NCBI GenBank assembly: GCA_010405405.1
Contig: MU004246.1
Location: 62,001 to 126,000 of the forward strand
Origin: Microthyrium microscopicum
Taxonomy: Eukaryota > Ascomycota > Dothideomycetes > Microthyriales > Microthyriaceae
Direction of reading: 5' to 3'
Length of the DNA stretch: 64,000 nt
Part shown: piece by piece, positions 1 to 8,500 of the stretch
Layout of the letters: each line of letters opens with the position of its first letter
Position numbering within the stretch: the first letter of the stretch is position 1
Notes under the pieces: model-generated
What the model was told of the DNA's origin: nothing
The model's input: only the letters and a program-made list of their open reading frames with translations
The model's database searches: none
Position numbers and translations under genes: made by a program

Positions 1-946
1 AGACTTCTAACGATTTGTTAAGCCATTCGTAGCTTTCTCTCGATAAATAGAACTCGGTAGTACATAAGCTGTGAGTAATACCCTCGAAGCTGTCGACTAG
101 GCAGTGTGTAAAATCGTAAGTGGGGTATATTTTCCACTGATCTTTAGTGCGATGATGCTCTTTCTTAAGTACTCGATATGCTGCAAGATCCCACATCTGA
201 GGGTTGCCGTTCTCTATATCCTGCTTCATACGAAGGAAAGCAGTCTGTGGTTCGTATTTCCCGTCCTTCATGTCCCGGAACTTCTTCAAATTTGTTTCTA
301 CGTCCTGCTTCGCATGATCACAGCGGTATCTGGGGCCGCCAACACCTCCACCACGCTGCAACTTGACTTCGGTATCGCTACAGTGACAGACATAAGCTTT
401 GTCTAACTCAATGAGTTTTTCCGCGAGGTCATAGAGCTTTTGGAAGTTGTCGCTGGAATATGTGACAGCAGCTGGCTTGAACCCCAACCACTTGATAATC
501 TCTTCTATAGCCACGAAGTATGCTTCCTCCTCAGCTTCTGGGTTTGTGTCATCGAATCGTAGGAAGGTCTTTCCGCCATGATATCGTGCAAAGCCAAAGT
601 TGACTGCTATGGCTTTTGCGTGACCTAGATGAAGGTAACCATTGGGCTCAGGAGGAAAACGCGTTACGACTGGCTTGACTGGTCGTTCATTATAGACTGT
701 GTTGAGAAATCCCTGCTTGAACATGGCGTCCGGATCCAGCTCCGTCTCTTCGGGTTTCGGTGCTGCTTTCTTGGGCGCGCTGCCTTCGGCTTTTGGTTTC
801 TGGGCTCCAGATTCTTTGTCCTGAGCTTTCTGGGCCTTTTTCGCCCTCTTCTGCTGGCGTTTTCGGAGCTCGTTCTTGGACACCATCTCGCCTGTCTCCT
901 CATCCAGCTGGAGCTTCGCCGCGCCCTCGACAATCGCGTCAGCCAT
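1..946 (-). CDS. GLN4: glutaminyl-tRNA synthetase, cytosolic (partial, C-terminus beyond the window)
   Basis: Charges tRNA-Gln with glutamine in the cytosol (class I aminoacyl-tRNA synthetase). The frame is open from ATG at 946 to the window edge, about 315 residues. Residues 1-70 are a lysine/alanine-rich, tRNA-binding-like extension (KNELRKRQQKR, then KKAAPKPEE). The Rossmann fold follows, with the HIGH-type signature FPPEPNGYLHLGHAKAI near residue 105, then RFDDTNPEAE, TYSSDNFQKLY, and YDFTHCLVDSFEGITHSLCT, which is diagnostic for GlnRS/GluRS. GlnRS is favoured over GluRS by the FPPEPNGYLH form. The KMSKS loop and anticodon-binding domains lie outside the window. No intron is visible in this part. 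Confidence 0.93.
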   Translation of the reverse strand, partial: MADAIVEGAAKLQLDEETGEMVSKNELRKRQQKRAKKAQKAQDKESGAQKPKAEGSAPKKAAPKPEETELDPDAMFKQGFLNTVYNERPVKPVVTRFPPEPNGYLHLGHAKAIAVNFGFARYHGGKTFLRFDDTNPEAEEEAYFVAIEEIIKWLGFKPAAVTYSSDNFQKLYDLAEKLIELDKAYVCHCSDTEVKLQRGGGVGGPRYRCDHAKQDVETNLKKFRDMKDGKYEPQTAFLRMKQDIENGNPQMWDLAAYRVLKKEHHRTKDQWKIYPTYDFTHCLVDSFEGITHSLCTTEFYLSRESYEWLNKSLEV

Positions 947-2005
947 ATTAGCGATTTTGGTGGATGTAAGTCTTGGTTCCGTGGTCTTCGACGTTCGGTA
1001 GGATCAACTGAAGGCTAGGAAGATTCGGTGATTTCAGCGTAGCAAGGTTCGGGTGATTGCATGAAAGAGTTATGTTCTGATGCACAATGGACTCCAGTCA
1101 CTGTCAAGGTAAATACTCCATAGTGGGGTGAGTCATTGGACATTGGAGGGGCTATTTAGAGCAGGCCTACAAGGGTCCGATTTAGCGTCATTTTCCCGCT
1201 GAGCCTCAGTTCCCTTCAACTTCCAACTCCCCTAACTACTCTTATCATCGCCCTCACTCTCTTTGACTTGTCTGTGCTACCGGCTTCATTGCAGTCGATG
1301 GCTCTTTCCATGCCTAGCTTGAGTCACTTACTGCTCAAAAATGTGACTGACTAGCTCCAAGACCCTCAAGAAGTCGCGTGCAATTGGCACTTAGCCAACC
1401 ATCGTTTCTGAGACTTGTGAAGGAATCAATGGCACCTATTTATTAGATAGCGCTATGCCCGCAGCTTGGACAGAGTTCGTAGCTTCTCTTGACTTGTCTG
1501 AAGGAAGGGTTACCTTTCGCAGTGTGTGCATCATGAGGATCCCACTGTCGACATTTGAACCAAACTTCTGTACTCCAATGGTCGCAGCAAGGACAGGTCC
1601 AAAGTGTCCAGACGCACATTGTAGTTGTATTGGTTCTGGTCCGACTTTGCTAAGGTGATGTATTCGAGCGGATTGGAATGAGTCGAAGTCGCTGGTTTGG
1701 AAGTCACTGACTTGTATGTTGAGAATCATGCGCTATAAGTGGTTGGGAATTTCAGTACCTTAGTTACAAGAGTCAACACTCTTTCAAATATAAGACAGTC
1801 TAATGTTGGTACTGAGACAACATACAGATGGGTCTGGTTAGGATAAGTATCAACACTCTCAATTCCCCATTGGTATGAGCCATATTTCGCTACAGCAGCC
1901 CAAGAGAACTTCCTCCCCGCAGCGAGCCAACAGTCAGCCAGTGCGAATCAGCATATACTTTGACATTGATAGCGGTATGTAACTAGTAGCCTACCTTGTC
2001 TCAGG
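947..2005. other. intergenic region between GLN4 and the MC-family array
   Basis: This stretch holds the divergent upstream region of the GlnRS gene and about 800 bp with no convincing gene. Short open frames around 1,436-1,729 have no intron signals or recognisable motifs and overlap each other on both strands. I see nothing else. Confidence 0.5.
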
Positions 2006-2206
2006 TTATTCCTTGGTACCCCGACGCCAGACATGTCCAGGCTCATTACAATTTGCACTATGATGCCATTTTTCCGCCTCGCAGTATTTGTTGTCATAAT
2101 AGTTGGAGCGAAAGCAAGGCTGACCAGCCAGAGAATCCGCACATTGCTCAATCCTTTGTGTCTTGCGACAGCTGCATGGGACTGTCCAAACATAGTGGTC
2201 GCACAT
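2006..2206 (-). CDS. small MC-family Cys/His protein, short divergent member (66 aa)
   Basis: Intronless frame starting ATG-TGC at 2206. It has the family head MC-x2-Y-x4-P-C-S-C, in which the usual CGC has become CSC. Further Cys are at about residues 22, 31 and 42, and the C-x4-H motif (CNEPGH) is near the end. It has 8 Cys in 66 residues, with several His and Trp. It stops soon after C-x4-H, so it lacks the roughly 50-residue tail of the longer paralogues and may show the minimal metal-binding core. It lies on the opposite strand to the rest of the array and about 480 bp from the next member. A longer frame on the same strand (1,948-2,394) overlaps it but has no family motif. Function unknown; it could also be a decayed copy. 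Confidence 0.5.
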   Translation of the reverse strand: MCDHYVWTVPCSCRKTQRIEQCADSLAGQPCFRSNYYDNKYCEAEKWHHSANCNEPGHVWRRGTKE

Positions 2207-2683
2207 TTTTGGTTCGTAGTCTGTAGAGGCGATGATTGATGTTTGATAATGTAGGTTTTAATCGATGGTTGAAGAATCCTTGCAGCTGATGATGTGAGCG
2301 AGAGAGCTTTGAAGACTTTTGCAGTATTGAGGTCGATTGTGAAGGCAATTAAGAATGAGTTATCTCGGGTTTTGTGGCTTGGAACCCAGGACAAATGGCC
2401 ATTGGGCTAAGTGGAGGTGATGTTTTCTGCTCTAGAGGTGATGTTTTTTCGTCTTCACTGATCGAAAAGTAGCCTCCTCAAGCCACTACAAGTACAGTCA
2501 CGCCTGGTATGAACTGACATATATTTCAACCTCATTCCTGTATGCTGGGAAATCTAAACTTTCTATCACGATCTACTCCCACAGGACCACAAATACCCCC
2601 TTTCTATTTGCGGACTACCCGAAGCACATCACCAAACAGAAGTTCAACTAGATTTTACTAGCTATTCGCAACATTTGAACATC
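2207..2683. other. intergenic, divergent promoter region of two MC-family members
   Basis: About 475 bp separates the minus-strand member ending upstream at 2206 from the plus-strand member at 2684, so it should hold both promoters. There is a short direct repeat around 2,413-2,450 (GAGGTGATGTTTT twice). No clear TATA module like that of the later members was seen. Confidence 0.4.
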
Positions 2684-3157
2684 ATGTGTGTCCATAGATA
2701 CTACCCCTTCTACTGTGGCTGCCTCGTCTTCCAGATAATGTCAAAATGTTCCGTCGGCCTAAACCTCGATAAGATCACTGGAGCACTTGACTGCCCAAAT
2801 AAACGACTTCAAGAAGGAAGCATGTCCCACCAGCGCCAGGCACGAGACACGTTCTGGAAACAGTTGGATAGAGAGGGAGACGCTGACGGATTCATGGTTC
2901 TACTACAATCTTTCCGTTGCCAGCTAGCTGAGCATGAAGACTTGTCAAATTATCAGAACGGGAAGTATAGATGGATGCTTCCTGTCAAGCAAAAGCTTAG
3001 AGTCTGGGCTCATGAGGCTGGTATTGATCGACTGCCTTATGGATATTTTCCTGATGAGGGAAGACTTGCTCATAATGTCCCGTTGGATCCGGAAGATGAG
3101 GATGATTATGATGAGTTCAGCTTCGGACCTCCAGGAGGCGAAGTGTTCAATTACTAA
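2684..3157 (+). CDS. MC-family Cys/His protein, member 1 (157 aa)
   Basis: Intronless. The start is the ATG at 2684, because the frame upstream of it opens only with TTG. Head MC-x2-R-Y-Y-x3-C-G-C, then C at about residue 22, and the Cys-Pro box CPNKRLQEGS. The C-x4-H motif is CQLAEH. The tail differs from members 3-6: instead of GTRGYNPQTG it has PYGYFPDEGR and then an acidic stretch (DPEDEDDYDEF). No signal peptide or membrane segment, so a cytosolic or nuclear protein is likely. It opens the plus-strand part of the array. No function can be assigned. Family membership is clear from motif order, but this is one of the more divergent copies. Confidence 0.72.
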   Translation: MCVHRYYPFYCGCLVFQIMSKCSVGLNLDKITGALDCPNKRLQEGSMSHQRQARDTFWKQLDREGDADGFMVLLQSFRCQLAEHEDLSNYQNGKYRWMLPVKQKLRVWAHEAGIDRLPYGYFPDEGRLAHNVPLDPEDEDDYDEFSFGPPGGEVFNY

Positions 3158-3478
3158 CGCAATGCGATATGTATCAGTTCACAAGCTGGGATCTAGCAGC
3201 TGAAGCAAACGTCAACTGTGTGGATCTGATGAAGAGCAGAGTGTAACTCACTTTATTTACAGGCGTCACGTCGACAGTTTGAGATAGATCGCCAGTTTCG
3301 AAGTTAAACAACAGCATCACTATTTGAGTTCAGACATAAAATTCATGATCTTGCTCCCTTCAAAGCTTGCCTGTTCTATTATCCCTCCCTTACTTTCATT
3401 AGTGCCTAAAACCGTCTACACATACTGCACGACTCAAATCGACACTCAGCTATCAACACAGTCCACCTCATCACCATC

Positions 3479-3874
3479 ATGTGCCGCCTCGAATACTGGC
3501 CCATTATATGCGGCTGCATGTTCTGGCGAGTCGAAAGCAAATGTGAAGAGGCAAGAGACTCCAACTGGGGCGCTCTCAAGTGTCCTTACCGACAGATCAT
3601 AGAGGGTCATTTTGGGGATGATTCCTGGTTCTTTGCAAATGACAATGACACCTTAATTCAACATGTTGTCCTCGTAAAGCCTCTGCGCTGTCAAGATCCT
3701 GTGCACGAGAAGGAACTTCGCGCGTCTGATGAAATGCATCCTGGTCATGCAAAGTTCAGAGATGCATTGCGGGATATTATGCACAAGGAGACTGCTCTTT
3801 GGAGTATTAGTTATGGATATAATCAGGACACTGGGAGGGTGGAAAGTGTGGCAGGATGTGATATAAGGCGGTGA
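3479..3874 (+). CDS. MC-family Cys/His protein, member 2 (131 aa)
   Basis: Intronless, ATG-TGC start. Head MC-x2-E-Y-x4-C-G-C, then C at about residue 22, the box CPYRQIIEG, then C-x4-H as CQDPVH. The C-terminal part reads SYGYNQDTGRVES, a weaker version of the GTRGYNPQTG tail of members 3-6. The spacing between the CGC head and the Cys-Pro box is shorter than in members 3-6, as it is in member 1. Members 1 and 2 therefore form one subgroup. No signal peptide. Function unknown. Confidence 0.75.
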   Translation: MCRLEYWPIICGCMFWRVESKCEEARDSNWGALKCPYRQIIEGHFGDDSWFFANDNDTLIQHVVLVKPLRCQDPVHEKELRASDEMHPGHAKFRDALRDIMHKETALWSISYGYNQDTGRVESVAGCDIRR

Positions 3875-4436
3875 AGTCAAACGTGTAACTGTTTACCTGA
3901 AATTTGATGGAATGTGGAGCTACTACAAAAGCGCTGCGAATGAGATATACCCAATGAGTTGGAGTTACTCTCATGAGATAACAATACAACACCTTTTTCA
4001 GTGCTGTTGTATCTAAGGTTGTTGTGCATTATACTTTGGCCTATAAAGCGTTGCTAGGCTGTCATTTATTGACCTTATCCGCAAACCTTATTTCCAAAAT
4101 TATATCGTAGAAAAGACTGCCAACCTTCAAAGAACAGATCATATTTGAACATACTCCGGGATACGAGAGTATTAGGAAAGGGGGTTGTGAAACTGCTGCA
4201 AAGAGACAGATGAATGGGACAGGTGGTATAAGTAACTTCTCAACGAATTTTACTTGCGAGCATCACTATTATTGTCATCATTACCTATTGGCTATTATGC
4301 TGAGATCTATAAAAAGCTGATCTGCCACTACTTTTCCTCATGACCTTCCTCATAAAATTTTAAGCAGACATATTACAAATCTAAATAGAAAGTCCCCCGT
4401 TATCTTGGAACGTTATACATTCTAGAGCTAAACAAC
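3875..4436. other. intergenic region with the promoter of MC-family member 3
   Basis: It holds the 3' flank of member 2 and, from about 4,308, the TATA module of member 3. Nothing else was recognised. Confidence 0.4.
4305..4350 (+). promoter_or_regulatory. TATA module of MC-family member 3
   Basis: TATAAAAAG at about 4,308, followed by a CTGATCTGCC-type segment and pyrimidine-rich DNA. It lies 129 bp before the ATG at 4437. The same TATA plus GCT-(C/T)TG-rich block precedes members 4, 5 and 6. Confidence 0.6.
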
Positions 4437-4880
4437 ATGTGTTGTCACGAATACTTGCCATTTGTATGTGGCTGCCTTATTTTGATCCGCGCGGGAAAGA
4501 CCTGTCCAGCAGGTCAGGCGTTAACGGGAGAATGTTTGATCCTCGCTTGTCTAAATTGTCCCAACAGGCAAATTCAGGAAGGAGATTGGGTCCAAGGTTC
4601 TAAAATCTGGGGTTACATCATGAGAGCGGAAAATCGATACCAAACCGTTGGCAGTGATTTTGGGTTTATCTTCCTAAGGTCGAAACAATGTCAGAATCAA
4701 ACGCATGGGCAATGGGCAGCACAGTATGCGCAGAGACCGATCATACGAGCTCAATGGCCCCAGGTCCGAGAATTGGTTATCGACATTGTCAAAAACCAAA
4801 CAGAAATTGGCCAAGGAACTCGTGGATATAATCCACAAAATGGAAGAATGGAGGATTTGAATATTCCTCGAGATTACTAG
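4437..4880 (+). CDS. MC-family Cys/His protein, member 3 (147 aa)
   Basis: Intronless, ATG-TGC start just after an AACA context. Head MC-x2-E-Y-L-P-F-V-C-G-C, then C at about residue 23, a third Cys pair (GEC...ACLNC) running into CPNRQIQEGDW, and C-x4-H as CQNQTH. The tail is GTRGYNPQNG then MEDLNIPRDY, shared with members 4-6. It has one extra Cys at residue 3. No signal peptide or transmembrane segment. Members 3-6 are about equal in length and clearly paralogous, most likely by tandem duplication. Function unknown. Confidence 0.82.
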   Translation: MCCHEYLPFVCGCLILIRAGKTCPAGQALTGECLILACLNCPNRQIQEGDWVQGSKIWGYIMRAENRYQTVGSDFGFIFLRSKQCQNQTHGQWAAQYAQRPIIRAQWPQVRELVIDIVKNQTEIGQGTRGYNPQNGRMEDLNIPRDY

Positions 4881-4999
4881 GTTGGGACCGAAGAGACTGC
4901 TATTGATCACTGGATTTGCTGAATTCGGTAGCTTTGTAATACATATACTTTTGCAAATCACTCTTCTTGTCGCTATCATCATCTTTACTCTTAGGAGGA

Positions 5000-5060
5000 A
5001 GCATATAAAAGCGGTGCTTTGCTGCTGCCTTCTATTACGATCGTCTTCACTCCTTTCTAT
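5000..5060 (+). promoter_or_regulatory. orphan copy of the MC-family TATA module
   Basis: TATAAAAGCGGTGCTTTGCTG at 5,004 continues into CTATTACGATCGTCTTC, closely matching the module of member 6 (7,198), which reads CTATTACAGCCGTC at the same offset. No family gene follows. Either its gene was deleted or it drives an RNA I cannot recognise. Confidence 0.5.
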
Positions 5061-5602
5061 AATCAGCATACTACAGCCCATATCGCCATATCTGACACAG
5101 GTGAAATAGAGAATATTAGGGGGATTGCATTGCCATCAGCTTTTGTAGCTTGGCCTGGAAAGCAACAAAGGAAACGAAATACTGAATATTGAGTTTGAAA
5201 GCACACTGTATCCGTCTCCAATATAGTAATGTGTTAGCAGTCATATTAGTTTACTCTTGGCTGTGTATTTTATCATACGAGAAGTCTTGAGCTTTCATTT
5301 CTCATTCCGTGAGTCTTTAGAGCCTTTTACGTTTCATTAACTGCCAAATCGTTTAAAACAAATCACAACTCTAGCTCAATTGTTGCGCAAGGCACTTATG
5401 GGCACAGCACAGTAATGAAACGAGCGAAAACTATAGGATTTCTACATGTTAGGAACTGAAGGTAACTAGTGCGAAGACACTGCAGCATGAGAGAAAATTT
5501 GTGTAATGAGGAATTGTTTACAAGTCCAGTCACTACTATTTGGTATATCCAGAAGAGTAATCTCTGCTTATAACCATCCACAGAGTTAAGCCTGTCATGA
5601 AG

Positions 5603-5660
5603 AGAAGTATAAAAAGGTCTGCTTTGTCGCTTTGCCACCGCGCTCCATTGACCATTCAGT
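5603..5660 (+). promoter_or_regulatory. TATA module of MC-family member 4
   Basis: TATAAAAAGGTCTGCTTTG at 5,608, 183 bp before the ATG at 5791. It is the same arrangement as upstream of members 3, 5 and 6. Confidence 0.6.
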
Positions 5661-5790
5661 CCGAACTTATTCTTCAACGAATATACTATAAAAAGGCGCA
5701 AGTCCCAGATTACTACATACAAATCCTTCCGATACACAAGTCAACAACCTTTAGTCTCAGAAAGAGACGACTTCAATCTCGACAGCAACA

Positions 5791-6240
5791 ATGTGTATAA
5801 TAGAATGCGCCCCTTTCGTGTGTGGATGTATGCTAGTAACCATTGTTAGGCGTTGTCAAACGGCCTTAGGAATCGACGGGGAATGTTCCATTGAGACCTG
5901 TCTTGAATGCCCAAACAGACAATTTCAAGAAGGGAGCTGGGCCCCTAGATCTAGAGTTTGGAGGGCTTTGGTGACAACGCAGCGAAAACTTTTCACAACA
6001 ATAGGTCACTCCCCTGTGTTTGTTATCTTGACGGCAAAGCACTGCCAGAACCCGCAGCACGCACAATGGGCTAGAGAATATGCAGCAAGACCAGGCTTTG
6101 GGACTAAGCCAAACTATTGGGCGCAGATTCGCGATATGGTGCTTCAAATTGTTCGAACAACGGAGATTGGACGTGGGACCAGAGGATATAATCCACAGAC
6201 AAGACAGGTAGAGGATTGGGGAATTCCTAGAGAGTACTAA
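5791..6240 (+). CDS. MC-family Cys/His protein, member 4 (149 aa)
   Basis: Intronless. Head MC-x2-E-C-A-P-F-V-C-G-C, here with Cys instead of the usual Tyr at residue 6. Then C at about residue 22, GEC...TCLECPNRQFQEGSW, C-x4-H as CQNPQH, and WAREYA directly after it. The tail is GTRGYNPQT then VEDWGIPREY. It is closest to members 5 and 6. The C-x4-H plus WAREY block and the GTRGYN tail are the best-conserved parts after the head. No signal peptide. Function unknown. Confidence 0.84.
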   Translation: MCIIECAPFVCGCMLVTIVRRCQTALGIDGECSIETCLECPNRQFQEGSWAPRSRVWRALVTTQRKLFTTIGHSPVFVILTAKHCQNPQHAQWAREYAARPGFGTKPNYWAQIRDMVLQIVRTTEIGRGTRGYNPQTRQVEDWGIPREY

Positions 6241-6600
6241 GAGGTAACTGGTAGTACAGTATGTGTATATAGCTGGTGCAGAGAAATACGGCAGAGACAA
6301 GATATCTACAGAGAATAACTTTTGAATCTGACAATGACTATACTCAGACTCAGACTCTGGGACTCTGCTCAGACTTTACTTAGTAAGATGATCTTTTAGT
6401 AACCTTACTACCTACTTACCTAGGTACTTTAGTCAAACTTGTACTATCAGCAAGCATATAAAGCAACACTGCCTTCTGTTGCAACTGTCTTCTTCCTTAC
6501 ACTCAAACAACAGCAAAACCAACCACAAATTAAAAACAACTCATAGGTACAATTTCATCACAAAAAATCCCCAAACACATTAAGCCCAGAAATAAGCAAC
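6241..6600. other. intergenic region before MC-family member 5
   Basis: It has a short degenerate repeat of CAGACT-like units at about 6,340-6,375, a TACCTACTTACCTAGGTA-type stretch near 6,408-6,426, and then the TATA module of member 5. Confidence 0.4.
6450..6510 (+). promoter_or_regulatory. TATA module of MC-family member 5
   Basis: TATAAAGCAACACTGCC at 6,457 followed by CTTCTTCCTTACA, 144 bp before the ATG at 6601. It resembles the modules of members 3, 4 and 6. Confidence 0.55.
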
Positions 6601-7047
6601 ATGTGTATCCTTCATTACCACCCGATGGTATGTGGATGCCTCCTGATAACACTTCGCGACCGATGTCAAGCATCTCTGGCGCTGTCAGGCCCATGCACAA
6701 TCGAAACGTATCTTGATTGTCCAAACAGGCAATTCCAAGAGGGCGGATGGAGATCTGATCGAGATCTGCACCAGACTTTTCGCCGCATGCAAATGATGGG
6801 CGATACGATCGGTTCCAGCCCATACTTTGTATACTTGCACTGCAAGAACTGCCAATTTCCACAACATGCGGAATGGGCGAGAGAATATGCAATGAGAAAG
6901 AGAAAAGAAGATGGATCAAGTTATTGGGACCAAGTTAAAGAAAGGATTGTTGAGATTGTTCGGACGACGGATGCTAGAAGTGGAACTAGAGGATGGAATG
7001 GGCAGACTGGACGGTTGGACGATTGGGGAATTGCTAGAGAGTACTAG
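6601..7047 (+). CDS. MC-family Cys/His protein, member 5 (148 aa)
   Basis: Intronless, ATG-TGC start. Head MC-x2-H-Y-H-P-M-V-C-G-C, C at about residue 22, GPC...TYLDCPNRQFQEGGW, then C-x4-H as CQFPQH followed by WAREYA. An additional Cys three residues before the C-x4-H gives a C-x2-C-x4-H arrangement. The tail is GTRGWNGQTGRLDDWGIAREY in pattern, shared with members 3, 4 and 6. No signal peptide or membrane segment. Function unknown. Confidence 0.84.
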   Translation: MCILHYHPMVCGCLLITLRDRCQASLALSGPCTIETYLDCPNRQFQEGGWRSDRDLHQTFRRMQMMGDTIGSSPYFVYLHCKNCQFPQHAEWAREYAMRKRKEDGSSYWDQVKERIVEIVRTTDARSGTRGWNGQTGRLDDWGIAREY

Positions 7048-7191
7048 GCAATATTATGTAACTGCCGTACGGAGACTGCAGGATAGGATAGTCTCTATCT
7101 TCTCTATCACGTCTGCTAATACTTAATCACTTCACTTATTAGGACTATAACGTTTCCTTTTCACTATTGGTACTGGTAAAACGTACATGAT

Positions 7192-7260
7192 GAATCGTAT
7201 AAAAAGGCTGCTCTGGCGCTGGCTCCTATTACAGCCGTCATATTCCTTACATACAACTAC
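7192..7260 (+). promoter_or_regulatory. TATA module of MC-family member 6
   Basis: TATAAAAAGGCTGCTCTGGCG at 7,198 followed by CTATTACAGCCGTC and a TTCCTTACATAC segment, 150 bp before the ATG at 7348. It is the clearest version of the shared module. Confidence 0.6.
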
Positions 7261-7347
7261 CATACAGCAAAGTAAATCGCAAAACCCACAATATCCCGGA
7301 CGTATTCTTTCGATACAATCATCCAAACAACAATCTCCAAAAGCATT

Positions 7348-7806
7348 ATGTGCAAGCTTTGGTACCACGCCTTCGTATGCGGATGCGCTTTTGTAATATT
7401 GCAGGAGGATCGCTGCCCAAAGGCAAAAGCCATATCGGGGCCATGCACAATTGAGTCATATCTAGAATGCCCAGATGTGCAATTTGTCGAAGGCAGCTGG
7501 TATCCTCGTGATATATACGACAACCCCATATGGCATGCCATTTATGAGGCGAATTACATAGATCGCCAGACCATTGGCTTTAGCCCTTACTTTATTGTCT
7601 TAAAGTCAAAGAGTTGCCAATTCCCAGATCATCTACGAATGGCTAGAGAATACTCGATGAAACTAGGTTCTAAGACTGGCTACTGGGAGCAGCTTCGACA
7701 GATGTCGATCCAGATTGTTCAGAGATCTGGCCTTGGAAATGGAACACGTGGATATAATCCGCAAACTGGTGAAGTGGAGGATCACGGAATCAGTAGGGAG
7801 TATTGA
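7348..7806 (+). CDS. MC-family Cys/His protein, member 6 (152 aa)
   Basis: Intronless. Head MC-x2-W-Y-H-A-F-V-C-G-C, C at about residue 23, GPC...SYLECPDVQFVEGSW, C-x4-H as CQFPDH, then MAREYS. The tail is GTRGYNPQTGEVEDHGISREY in pattern. It is slightly longer than members 3-5 because of an insertion after the Cys-Pro box. No signal peptide. It is the last complete member of the array, followed by an orphan promoter module and a transposon relic. Function unknown. Confidence 0.84.
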   Translation: MCKLWYHAFVCGCAFVILQEDRCPKAKAISGPCTIESYLECPDVQFVEGSWYPRDIYDNPIWHAIYEANYIDRQTIGFSPYFIVLKSKSCQFPDHLRMAREYSMKLGSKTGYWEQLRQMSIQIVQRSGLGNGTRGYNPQTGEVEDHGISREY

Positions 7807-7959
7807 GAGGTAAAATATGTGTGTGGATGGTCACTGCGGAGCGTTTACCGCAAAGATGAGGTTATCGTCCCTTGATCACTACTAAAGCTCGTAGTAATTC
7901 TACTTAAGAATCAGATTGCGTGTTATCATAACTTCAATAGGTCAAAACCTAGAATCGTC

Positions 7960-8060
7960 ATAATGAAGCGTATGAAAGAGTTGCTCTGACGTTCGTTTCA
8001 TTACGAAGCTCGTTATCCCTAACATATATCATAGATATTTTACTTAGCATCAGGCACCTG
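7960..8060 (+). promoter_or_regulatory. orphan MC-family promoter module cut off by a repeat
   Basis: TATGAAAGAGTTGCTCTGACG at 7,971, preceded by TAATGAAGCG and followed by TTTCATTACGAAGCTCGT, aligns with the module of member 6. At the distance where an MC-family ATG is expected (about 150-180 bp) the sequence instead enters the dispersed repeat that begins near 8,127. It most likely belonged to a further family member that was lost. Confidence 0.5.
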
Positions 8061-8126
8061 TTCACGATAAAACCATAAGTCCTTAAATTCTACTATAATT
8101 ACTACTATTAAAAAGAACTACCAAAA

Positions 8127-8500
8127 CCTCCCAACCAAAAAGCAAAAACTCATGATACAGCCCCTACCCTCGCTGGGTAGAAGGTGTATCATGAGGAAAA
8201 GCCCGGTGGCTTTTATCTCGATCGTTCGGGGGATTGGGGGGGCGAATTAGGGACTGTAGTCCCCAAGTACTCCCCCCAGAATTGAACCGTCGCCTTGTAA
8301 GAGGCTGGAATTATCAATATGGTATTGTATCAGAGCCCATTTAGGGCTAGCTCCGTATCATCCAACAAGCACACAAATTTGATCCAAACGAGGGCCTCAC
8401 TCGCACGCTATTCTGTGTCTTGAAAATTGGGTTGGGATTTTGTGTATATATAGTAAATGTTGTGTTTTGGATGGAATTTCTTGAGGATAAAGATATGAGG
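8127..8500 (+). mobile_element. relic of a transposable element, LTR (Ty1/copia-like) type suspected, copy 1
   Basis: It is a broken fossil and is repeated in inverted orientation at 59,540-59,885. Parts seen: a terminal segment starting TGATACA that forms a hairpin with TGTATCA about 40 bp later; a possible short LTR bounded by TG and CA at about 8,153-8,316; a primer-binding-like TATCAGAGCCC just after it; and a leader region, 8,337-8,500, that is the part best conserved between the copies. No gag or pol remains. The family is uncertain; the primer-binding-like motif is what points to copia. The copies differ in many positions, so the insertion is not recent. Confidence 0.45.

Larger units (their letters stand above)
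4881..5790. other. 910-bp gene-free gap in the MC array, with an orphan promoter module
   Basis: It contains a TATA module at 5,004 that resembles those of members 3-6 but has no MC-type frame within about 300 bp, and the true module of member 4 at 5,608. No decayed coding remnant was convincing between them. A gene may have been lost here. Confidence 0.45.

Noticed and set aside
1948-2394. 148-codon minus-strand frame
   Set aside because: It overlaps the 66-aa MC-family frame in another phase, has no motif and opens without a recognisable start context.
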